A DNA stretch of 64,000 bases, from positions 1-64,000 of the forward strand of contig CACJOY010000001.1 of assembly GCA_902595125.1 (NCBI GenBank), read 5' to 3'. The translations under genes were made by a program, and so were the position numbers. This document shows, one piece after another, positions 56,390-64,000 of the stretch (its first letter is position 1; every line of letters begins with the position of its first letter). Source of the stretch: an uncultured Pelagibacteraceae bacterium. Its GTDB lineage: Bacteria; Pseudomonadota; Alphaproteobacteria; Pelagibacterales; Pelagibacteraceae. Under the pieces are notes generated by a model. The model saw nothing but the letters and a program-made list of their open reading frames with translations. It made no database searches and was not told the DNA's origin.

Positions 56390-57094
56390 GTGAATAGTTT
56401 TATATTACCAAAAAAAGCAGCAAGATTGGTTGTTTTACAAAGAATAGAGCTTGTTGGAATAGTTTTAAAAAAAATTAGGAAACTTTTTGGAAGATATTTT
56501 TTTTCAAACTTTATAACAAAATATTTTTTAAATTCAGCAAAAATTAGTGATGAATATTATAAAATCATGCATGATGAATTTTTAACAATTAAAAAATTCA
56601 TTAATAATGACGATAATTTGTTTTTAAGCATTGGAGCAGGTGTCGGCGGTCTTGAAGCAATAATTAATCAAAATTTACCCAGCAAAAATTATTACTTTAT
56701 TGAAAAGAATTACATATCAAAAAAAGTTAAATATGGATGGACTGGGAAATTAATTAGTGAAGCATACAATAATTTAGATATCCAAAAGGAATTTTTGATA
56801 TTAAATCATATGAATGACAAACAAATAAATATAATTGATTTTGATAAAGATAATTTACCTATAATTAAATTTGATATAGTAACTTCGCTTTTTTCTTTAG
56901 ATTACCATTATGATTTCGAATTATATAGCGATTACTTGAGGAAAGTTTCAAAAAAAAATACAAAAATAATTTTTGACACCATAAGAGCAGAATTTTTTAA
57001 AAAGATCTTTAAAAATGTTGAAATTATAAAATCAAGATCAAATACTGTACATAGATCAAAAAGAATAATGTGCAACGAATTCATTGAACATTAA
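56390..57094 (+). CDS. Putative class I SAM-dependent methyltransferase (GTG start)
   Basis: FLSIGAGVGGLEAII; FDIVTSLFSLDYHYDFELYSDYLRKVSKKNTKIIFDTIR. Confidence 0.55.
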   Translation: MNSFILPKKAARLVVLQRIELVGIVLKKIRKLFGRYFFSNFITKYFLNSAKISDEYYKIMHDEFLTIKKFINNDDNLFLSIGAGVGGLEAIINQNLPSKNYYFIEKNYISKKVKYGWTGKLISEAYNNLDIQKEFLILNHMNDKQINIIDFDKDNLPIIKFDIVTSLFSLDYHYDFELYSDYLRKVSKKNTKIIFDTIRAEFFKKIFKNVEIIKSRSNTVHRSKRIMCNEFIEH

Positions 57095-57096
57095 TA

Positions 57097-57726
57097 ATGA
57101 AATACAGAAGGTATTTTAGAAAAACAAGTTTAAAACAAAAAGGAGTGGGTGATTTCTTTTTAAATGAAATTTTAACTAAAAAACCTAAATTTTTTTTAGA
57201 AGTTGGTGTTTTTCATGGAGTAACTGCAAGAAATGTTTGTGAACTTTTATATCAAATTCATGGAAATGATTTTCAATATATAGGTTTAGATTTATTTGAA
57301 ATGACAAGTGAAAATACCTCAGAAGTAATACCGAATACAGAATTTTCAAATCCTTTAAAAAAATTTTATTTTAAATTTATAAAAAGGCAAGACCCATATA
57401 GTATCTCAGCTGTTCAAGATCTCCTTAAAAAATTTCAAAATAATGTAAATCTTATTAAAGGTAATTCAAATATCATTTTAAAGAAAATTGATATGTCAAA
57501 AATAGATTTTGTATTTTTAGATGGGGGTCATGCTTACGAAACTGTTTTAAATGATCTAAATTGCTGTAATGATGTTGTAAAAAATGATGGAGTTATCTTA
57601 TGTGATGATTATGATTTAACTTATGCTCCTGGTGTTAAAAAAGCAATTGATAGATTTGTGATAGAAAATAATTTTTGTTGTGAAATAATTTGCAATAATA
57701 GATTTGCAAAAATTGAAAAAAAATAA
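57097..57726 (+). CDS. Class I SAM-dependent methyltransferase (Methyltransf_24-like)
   Basis: FFLEVGVFHGVTARNVCELL; IDFVFLDGGHAYETVLNDLNCCNDVVKNDGVILCDDYD. Confidence 0.8.
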   Translation: MKYRRYFRKTSLKQKGVGDFFLNEILTKKPKFFLEVGVFHGVTARNVCELLYQIHGNDFQYIGLDLFEMTSENTSEVIPNTEFSNPLKKFYFKFIKRQDPYSISAVQDLLKKFQNNVNLIKGNSNIILKKIDMSKIDFVFLDGGHAYETVLNDLNCCNDVVKNDGVILCDDYDLTYAPGVKKAIDRFVIENNFCCEIICNNRFAKIEKK

Positions 57727-57731
57727 ATTAA

Positions 57732-58856
57732 TTACCTTTGATTTATTTTATTAACTTGTCTGTATTTATTTCCCTTATAGCTTGCCAAAGGTCTAATTAA
57801 TTTATTTGCTGCATGTTGTTCAATAATATGTGCAGACCAACCAGTTATTCTGGAAATTACAAAGATAGGAGTAAAAAAATCAGTATCGAAACCCATCAAA
57901 TGATAAGTAGGTCCGGTAGGGTAATCTACGTTAGGATGAATATTTTTTTTTTCAATCATTACCTTTTCAACAATGTCATAAATTTTTTCAAACTTTTTAT
58001 CTTTCTTAATCTTAGCAACTTTACTAAAATATTCTCTCATCGTTGGAACTCTAGAATCTCCACTTTTATAAACTCTATGACCAAAACCCATTACAACATC
58101 TTTATTATCTAATGCTTTATTAATCCATTTATATGCATTTTCTGGCTTCTTAATTTTTTTCATCATATGCATCACTTCTTCATTTGCACCGCCATGTAAT
58201 GGTCCTTTTAAACTAGCAATGGCTCCAGTAATAGCTCCATGAATGTCAGACAAGCTGCTAGTAATTGTTCTTGCCGTGAAAGTTGAAACATTAAAACTGT
58301 GTTCAGCATATAAAATTAAAGAAACATCAAATGCTTTTACTATTTCTTTATTTGGCACTTTTCCAAAACACATATAAAAAAAGTTTTCTGAGAATGAAAG
58401 TTTTGTCTTTGGTGGTATAATCTTTTTTCCTTTCCTAGCTCTATAAAAAGCTGCAAGAGCTACTGGCGTTTTTGCAAATATTCTCATTATTTTTCTCATA
58501 TTAGCCAGTGGTGAATTGTCTTTGGTCTCTTTATCTTCAAGACCCATAATACTCACTACCGTTCTCGTTACATCCATTGGATGAGCTTTTTTTGGAAATT
58601 TTTTAATATCATCTAGTAAAGTTTTAGATAGTTTTCTCTCTTTTCTTTCTTCTTTTTCGAATTTTTTTAATTGTTTTTTATTTGGCAGTTCACCATTCAA
58701 AATTAGATAAGCTACTTCTTCAAATTTACATTTTGCACATAGATCTTGAGCAGCATAACCTCTGTAAGTTAATGAGTTGATTTCAGGCATAACCTTAGAA
58801 ACCTCTGTTTCATCAACAACTATTCCTAGTAACCCTTTTTTTATATCTTCGCTCAC
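57732..58856 (-). CDS. prpC: 2-methylcitrate synthase
   Basis: KKGLLGIVVDETEVSKV; LTYRGYAAQDL; ILYAEHSFNVSTFTARTI; HGAITGAIASLKGPLHGGANEEVM; MGFGHRVYK. Context prpB/prpD. Confidence 0.93.
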   Translation of the reverse strand: MSEDIKKGLLGIVVDETEVSKVMPEINSLTYRGYAAQDLCAKCKFEEVAYLILNGELPNKKQLKKFEKEERKERKLSKTLLDDIKKFPKKAHPMDVTRTVVSIMGLEDKETKDNSPLANMRKIMRIFAKTPVALAAFYRARKGKKIIPPKTKLSFSENFFYMCFGKVPNKEIVKAFDVSLILYAEHSFNVSTFTARTITSSLSDIHGAITGAIASLKGPLHGGANEEVMHMMKKIKKPENAYKWINKALDNKDVVMGFGHRVYKSGDSRVPTMREYFSKVAKIKKDKKFEKIYDIVEKVMIEKKNIHPNVDYPTGPTYHLMGFDTDFFTPIFVISRITGWSAHIIEQHAANKLIRPLASYKGNKYRQVNKINQR

Positions 58857-59752
58857 TATTCGTGTCCTTCAGTGCTAAAATTATAAATTTTCTCGTCTAA
58901 ATTATTATATTTCTCATAATCAACAAGCTCATATAATCGCTTTCTAGTTTGCATTTTATCTATAATATTGCCCTGATGTCCATTTGCATAAATGTCTCTT
59001 AAACCGTCTTCAACATTTTTCATCGCTAACCTTTGAGTGGTAACGGGATAAATTACTATGTTATATCCAAAATTTTCCAAATCCTTATAACTAAATAACT
59101 TCGATTTACCAAATTCAGTCATGTTTGCTAGCAAATAGCCTGAAAGTCCTTTTCTTACTTTTTCAAAATCTTTCTCATCTTGAAGAGCTTCTGGAAAAAT
59201 TATTTCAGCTCCAGCATCTATATAAGCTTTACATCTTTCTATCATCTTATCAATTCCTTCAACGCTTCTAGCATCTGATCTAGCAATAATCTTAAAATTT
59301 TTATCTTTTCTAGATGACACACACTCTTTAATTTTCTTTACCATTGCATCAGTTGTAATCAATTCTTTATTATCTAAATGTCCACATCTTTTTCTTTCAA
59401 TTTGGTCCTCAAGATGTACAGCTGAAATTCCAAAATCTTCAAAAGTTTCTATTGTTTCTTTGCAAGATTTAAAACCAGTATCAATATCTACTATGGTTGG
59501 AAGGTTAGTTACTCTGGAGATTAAATAAGATCTAGTGCTTACATCCTGTAGAGTTGTTAAACCTATATCAGGAAAACCAAGATCGTTAGCCATTACACCG
59601 CCCGAAACATAAACAGCATCATAGCCAATTTCTTCAATTAGTTTCGCTGTTAAAGGATTATAAGCACCTGGAACTCGTAGAATTTTATTTGATTTTAATT
59701 TATTTGTTAAATCAACTCTTTTCTGAATAGGCTCTTTCTCAACAAAATGCAT
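58856..59752 (-). CDS. prpB: 2-methylisocitrate lyase
   Basis: LRVPGAYNPLTAKLIEEIGYDAVYVSGGVMAN; IVDIDTGF; VHLEDQIERKRCGHLDNKELI (KRCGH). Confidence 0.96.
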   Translation of the reverse strand: MHFVEKEPIQKRVDLTNKLKSNKILRVPGAYNPLTAKLIEEIGYDAVYVSGGVMANDLGFPDIGLTTLQDVSTRSYLISRVTNLPTIVDIDTGFKSCKETIETFEDFGISAVHLEDQIERKRCGHLDNKELITTDAMVKKIKECVSSRKDKNFKIIARSDARSVEGIDKMIERCKAYIDAGAEIIFPEALQDEKDFEKVRKGLSGYLLANMTEFGKSKLFSYKDLENFGYNIVIYPVTTQRLAMKNVEDGLRDIYANGHQGNIIDKMQTRKRLYELVDYEKYNNLDEKIYNFSTEGHE

Positions 59753-61254
59753 TAAAAAATACCTTTCCTTAAGTTTCTCTTAAGTTTATTTTTTTTTACC
59801 TCAATATTCAATTGATCTAATTGTCCAGGTTTTAATTTTTTTAAATTTTGTACTGTTTTTAAAAATCTATCACTTTCTTTTTTATCTAAAATATCTTCAG
59901 TTAAAGTTAAAAATTTATTTATATAATTTTGCCTTTTAAAAGGTCTTGAACCATAAGGATGAGCGTCAGCTCTATCTTGTTCTTCGATTATTTTTTTTCC
60001 ATTTTTAAGCGTTATAACAACTTTAGCACCAAATGATTTTTTTTTAGGATTAGGATCATGGTATTTTTTTGTCCATTTTTTATCTTCATGAGTTTTGATT
60101 GATTTCCAAATTTTGATTGTGCTTTTCCTTCTAGCTCTAGTTTTTGTATATGATTTAACGTGATGCCAATTGCCGTCTTCTAAAGCTACAGCAAAAATAT
60201 ACATAATAGAATGATCTAAAGTTTCTCTACTAGCATTAGGGTCCATTTTTTGAGGGTCATTTGCACCTGTGCCAATTACATAATGCGTATGATGACTAGT
60301 ATAAATATCAATTTTTTTTATTTGATTTAAATTTTGTATTTTTTTTTTGAGTTTTTTTGCTAAATCGATTAAAGCTTGAGACTGATATTCAGCTGAATAT
60401 TCCTTAGTGTAAGTTTCAAGAATTGCTTTCTTAGTTTGACCTTTTTTTGGCAAAGGAACTTTATATAAAGCTTTTTTTCCATCTAAAATTCTAGCAATTA
60501 CACTATCCTCACCTTCGTATATTGGGCTTGGTGCTCCTTCACCCCTCATTACTCTATCAACGGCCTCGATCGCAAGTTTTCCTGCATGAGCTGGGGCATA
60601 TGCTTTCCAACTTGAGATTTCACCTTTTCTTGATTGTCTAGTAGAAATTGTCGTATGTAACGCTTGTTGAACTGCTTGATAAATTATTTTAGTTTTTAAT
60701 TTTAACATTGTACCAAGACCAGCAGCAACACTCGGTCCTAAATGTGCTATATGATCAACTTTATGTTTATGTAGACAAATACCTTTAACTAAATTTACTT
60801 GAACTTCATAAGCAGTTATAATTCCTCTAAGGAGATCTAAACCACTTCTTTTATTTTGTTGAGCAACACTTAACAATGGAGGAATATTGTCTCCAGGGTG
60901 ACTGTAATCAGCCGCTAAAAAGGTATCGTGAAAATCTAGTTCTCTTACCGCAGTCCCGTTCGACCAAGCTACCCATTCACAATCAAATTTTAATTTATTA
61001 CTAACACCAAATAATAAAGCACCATTTTTTCTTGAATGTTTTAAAGCCATTTCCCTTGATGAAATAACAGGTCTTCTGTTTAAAGATGCAATAGCAACCG
61101 AAGCGTTATCAATAATTCTATTAATTGCCATTTCAATCGCATTTTTATCTAATTTAGCATTATCACTTGAAATTTCTGCAATTTTCCAAGCGAGTTGTTT
61201 TTTTTTGTGTAGATGAATTTTAGATGGATAAACTTTTACTTTATGTAATAACAA
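59752..61254 (-). CDS. prpD: 2-methylcitrate dehydratase (MmgE/PrpD)
   Basis: [57 protein letters not shown]-like [24 protein letters not shown]. Confidence 0.93.
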   Translation of the reverse strand: MLLHKVKVYPSKIHLHKKKQLAWKIAEISSDNAKLDKNAIEMAINRIIDNASVAIASLNRRPVISSREMALKHSRKNGALLFGVSNKLKFDCEWVAWSNGTAVRELDFHDTFLAADYSHPGDNIPPLLSVAQQNKRSGLDLLRGIITAYEVQVNLVKGICLHKHKVDHIAHLGPSVAAGLGTMLKLKTKIIYQAVQQALHTTISTRQSRKGEISSWKAYAPAHAGKLAIEAVDRVMRGEGAPSPIYEGEDSVIARILDGKKALYKVPLPKKGQTKKAILETYTKEYSAEYQSQALIDLAKKLKKKIQNLNQIKKIDIYTSHHTHYVIGTGANDPQKMDPNASRETLDHSIMYIFAVALEDGNWHHVKSYTKTRARRKSTIKIWKSIKTHEDKKWTKKYHDPNPKKKSFGAKVVITLKNGKKIIEEQDRADAHPYGSRPFKRQNYINKFLTLTEDILDKKESDRFLKTVQNLKKLKPGQLDQLNIEVKKNKLKRNLRKGIF

Positions 61255-61308
61255 AATAACTCCTAATTTACGAAACTGGTTGTAATAGTTAAAAAAAAAT
61301 AATCAATC

Positions 61309-61998
61309 CTAAATATATTTTAATACGATTTTTTCAATACCCACAAAGTCTCTTATCAGGTGATTATGATATATTTCGTTAGTATTTTTTTCAGTATAAC
61401 CATCTTCTAATAAAATTACTGGTATGCTAGCTTCTTTCGCGGCATTTGCATCAGTCTCACTATCACCTATCATTAACGATTTTTTTATATCTCCATGTAA
61501 AATTTCTACTACCGATGTTAAATGTCTTGGATCTGGTTTGCAGTAGTTGAAAGTATCGTGTCCAGCTACATATTCAAAAAAATCGTAGATACCGATTTTT
61601 TTTAATAGATCGATTGCAAGATGCTCTTGTTTATTTGTGCATACACCCATTGCAATATTTCTCTCTTTAGCCCATACAAGGAAATTTTTGACACCATTTA
61701 TAAGAGTGCTTTCATTAACAATATTTTTTCCATAAAAATCTACGAAATCTTTGACCATTTCTTTCTTAACTTTTTCATCCTGTACTTTTCCAAATTCTTT
61801 TTTAGCTTGTCCCCAAATTGATCTCCCAAGCATAGCTCCTGCACCCTGACCAACCAAATTTCTAATTTCCGCAGTTGACTTCGTTGGATAACCAAACTTT
61901 TTCATTACATAATTATGAGCTCGCATCAAATCAGGAGCTGTATCGACCAAAGTACCGTCTAAATCAAATAGAATTGTAAATTTTGGTTTCATAATCAA
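61309..61998 (-). CDS. gph: HAD-family phosphoglycolate phosphatase-like
   Basis: TILFDLDGTLVDTAPDLMRAHNYVM; MGVCTNKQEHLAIDLL; CKPDPRHLT; MIGDSETDANAAKEA. Confidence 0.9.
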   Translation of the reverse strand: MIMKPKFTILFDLDGTLVDTAPDLMRAHNYVMKKFGYPTKSTAEIRNLVGQGAGAMLGRSIWGQAKKEFGKVQDEKVKKEMVKDFVDFYGKNIVNESTLINGVKNFLVWAKERNIAMGVCTNKQEHLAIDLLKKIGIYDFFEYVAGHDTFNYCKPDPRHLTSVVEILHGDIKKSLMIGDSETDANAAKEASIPVILLEDGYTEKNTNEIYHNHLIRDFVGIEKIVLKYI

Positions 61999-62063
61999 AA
62001 GTATTTTTAAGAAATATTTTGTGAATTAAGAAAAATATATACTTAATATAAAGAATTTCATAG

Positions 62064-62681
62064 ATGAAACAATTAAATATACAAAACCTTCAAAATAAAC
62101 TTAGAAATAAATTTTTAAAGTCTGGAGTAAAAATGATTGGACCAGATACAATTTATTTTTCTAATGATACAAAAATTGGTAAAAATGTAACTATTGAGCC
62201 CTATGTTGTGTTTGGATCAAAGGTTAAAATTGGAAATAATGTAATTATAAAATCTTTTTCTCATCTTGAAAATTGCAAAATTGAAAATAAAGTCAATATC
62301 GGACCCTACGCTAGAATAAGACCTGGAGTAGTTTTAAAAGAGGGATCGAAGGTTGGAAATTTTGTAGAAATCAAAAAAAGTATAATTGGTAAAAATTCTA
62401 AAGTGAATCACTTAACTTATATAGGAGACAGTTATATAGGAAAATCAGTTAATGTTGGAGCTGGTACAATTACTTGTAATTACGATGGAGTTAAAAAAAG
62501 TAAAACAATTATTAAAGATAGTGTCTTTATTGGATCTAATTCATCATTAATAGCTCCATTAAAAATAGAACAAGGCAGTATAGTTGGCGCAGGTTCTGTC
62601 ATTACCAAAAATGTTAAAAAAAAATCTCTTGCATTAACAAGAGTTGAGCAAAAAGAAATTAAAAATTACAAAAGAAAATAG
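62064..62681 (+). CDS. GlmU C-terminal-type LbH acetyltransferase (glucosamine-1-phosphate N-acetyltransferase domain only)
   Basis: GPYARIRPGVVLKEGSKVGNFVEIKKSIIGKNSKVNHLTYIGDSYIGKSVNVGAGTITCNYDGVKK; no N-terminal LAAGxGTRM uridyltransferase domain. Confidence 0.88.
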   Translation: MKQLNIQNLQNKLRNKFLKSGVKMIGPDTIYFSNDTKIGKNVTIEPYVVFGSKVKIGNNVIIKSFSHLENCKIENKVNIGPYARIRPGVVLKEGSKVGNFVEIKKSIIGKNSKVNHLTYIGDSYIGKSVNVGAGTITCNYDGVKKSKTIIKDSVFIGSNSSLIAPLKIEQGSIVGAGSVITKNVKKKSLALTRVEQKEIKNYKRK

Positions 62682-62683
62682 CT

Positions 62684-64000
62684 ATGTGTGGTATTATTGG
62701 AATAAATAGTAACAAACCTGTCTCATCAACTATAATTAATTCTCTTAAGAAGTTAGAGTATAGAGGATATGACTCTGCGGGTATTGCAACCCTTTATGAT
62801 GGCTTAATTGATGAGGTAAAATCTGAAGGAAGAGTGAACAATCTTGAAAAAAATTCATTAGTTCAAAGTATGAAAGGAACTATTGGAATTGGACATGTAA
62901 GATGGGCAACCCATGGGCTTCCAAATAGTATAAATGCTCACCCTCATTCTTCTCAATATGTGTCTGTTGTACATAATGGTATTATAGAAAATTCAACACT
63001 ATTGAAAAAATTTTTAATTAGCAAAGGTCATAATTTTAAATCTCAAACAGACACAGAAGTAATAGTCCATTTGATTACTGAAAATCTTAAAACAGAAAAT
63101 ATTGTTAACTCGATTAAGAAAACCTTAAAATCATTACAAGGAAGCTTTGCTCTAGGAATTGTATTTAAAGACCAACCAGATTTGATTGTTGGTGCTAGAA
63201 GAGGTTCACCCTTGGCTGTTGGATATGGTCCAAATGAAAACTATTTAGGCTCAGATTCTTATGCACTCAAATCAATGACAAATAAAATTACTTATTTAAA
63301 TGATGGTGAGTTTTGTATAATTAAAAAAGACCATGTTGAATTTTTTGATGAAGATGGAGTAAAAGTAAATAAAAAAGTTTTAGAATTATCCTCTGAAGAA
63401 AAAAGTTATGATAAAGGTGATTACAAACATTTCATGGCAAAAGAAATAGAGGAACAACCAACTACTCTAAAAAATGGAATAAAAGAATATATAGATAATT
63501 CTAATAATGATATTAATATCTACAATTTTCCGTGGAAAACCAACGAGATTAACGCAATAACTTTAATCGGTTGTGGAACAGCTTATCATTCATGCTTAAT
63601 GGCAAAATATTGGTTTGAAGAATTAACCTCTTTGGATGTAAGTATAGATATAGCCTCAGAATTTAGGTACAGAAAGAATAGATTTAAAAAAAATTCATTG
63701 TATGTTTTTGTTTCTCAATCTGGTGAAACAGCAGATACTTATGCTGCATTAGATCTATGCAATCAAAACAATATGAAAACATGTTCAATTGTAAATGTTA
63801 TTGAAAGCTCAATAGCTAGAGATTCTAAATTTGTTTTACCAATTCATTGTGGAACTGAGATAGGTGTTGCTTCTACAAAGGCTTTTTTAGGTCAAATGCT
63901 TATACTTTATATTTTTGCCCTAAAAATTGGATTACTAAGAAAAGATATAATTAAAGAGAAATTTACAGAAAAAATTAAAGATCTTAAAACACTACCAAAG
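62684..64000 (+). CDS. glmS: Glutamine-fructose-6-phosphate aminotransferase (3'-truncated by window end)
   Basis: ATG at 62684, open to the window end: MCGIIGINSNKPVSSTIINSLKKLEYRGYDSAGIATL...GHVRWATHG; GCGTAYHS and SQSGETADT SIS motifs. Confidence 0.96.
   Translation, partial: MCGIIGINSNKPVSSTIINSLKKLEYRGYDSAGIATLYDGLIDEVKSEGRVNNLEKNSLVQSMKGTIGIGHVRWATHGLPNSINAHPHSSQYVSVVHNGIIENSTLLKKFLISKGHNFKSQTDTEVIVHLITENLKTENIVNSIKKTLKSLQGSFALGIVFKDQPDLIVGARRGSPLAVGYGPNENYLGSDSYALKSMTNKITYLNDGEFCIIKKDHVEFFDEDGVKVNKKVLELSSEEKSYDKGDYKHFMAKEIEEQPTTLKNGIKEYIDNSNNDINIYNFPWKTNEINAITLIGCGTAYHSCLMAKYWFEELTSLDVSIDIASEFRYRKNRFKKNSLYVFVSQSGETADTYAALDLCNQNNMKTCSIVNVIESSIARDSKFVLPIHCGTEIGVASTKAFLGQMLILYIFALKIGLLRKDIIKEKFTEKIKDLKTLPK

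Noticed and set aside
1-64000. CRISPR array, prophage, retron or restriction/defence island
   Set aside because: No regularly spaced repeats and no Cas, reverse transcriptase, nuclease/methylase-pair or phage structural motifs were recognised in any listed ORF.

Overview
This AT-rich 64 kb window is a densely packed bacterial chromosome segment. Gene content and compactness suggest a streamlined marine alphaproteobacterium of the SAR11/Pelagibacter type; that is an inference, since no rRNA is present. I found no CRISPR array, transposase, integrase or phage genes. Main contents in order: the tail of a NitT/TauT-type ABC operon; alanine dehydrogenase; an SDR epimerase; a dimethylglycine/sarcosine dehydrogenase-type protein; a two-winged-helix protein beside two tiny paralogous membrane proteins; a tRNA with a CAT anticodon; a dTDP-sugar/glycosyltransferase block; an adenine/methylthioadenosine salvage operon (apt, mtnP, mtnA, class II aldolase) ending in a SpeD-SpeE fusion; an amino-acid ABC transporter; a second glycosyltransferase block; rpoZ with an acidic extension; a glycine-betaine-type ABC system with a fused double permease; a catabolic block with a DMSP-lyase-family cupin, a homocysteine S-methyltransferase, ALDH, a class III CoA-transferase and a TRAP transporter; nrdAB; the methylcitrate genes prpD-prpB-prpC; and a GlmU acetyltransferase-only protein followed by glmS, which is cut by the window end. 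The most interesting observations are the organosulfur-like operon at 39.8-48.5 kb, the compact MTA-salvage/spermidine module at 14.4-19.7 kb, three hairpins that directly abut start codons (about 20.6, 46.6 and 50.5 kb), and the paired microproteins at 8.6-9.0 kb. All functional assignments come from reading motifs by eye; no database search was run.
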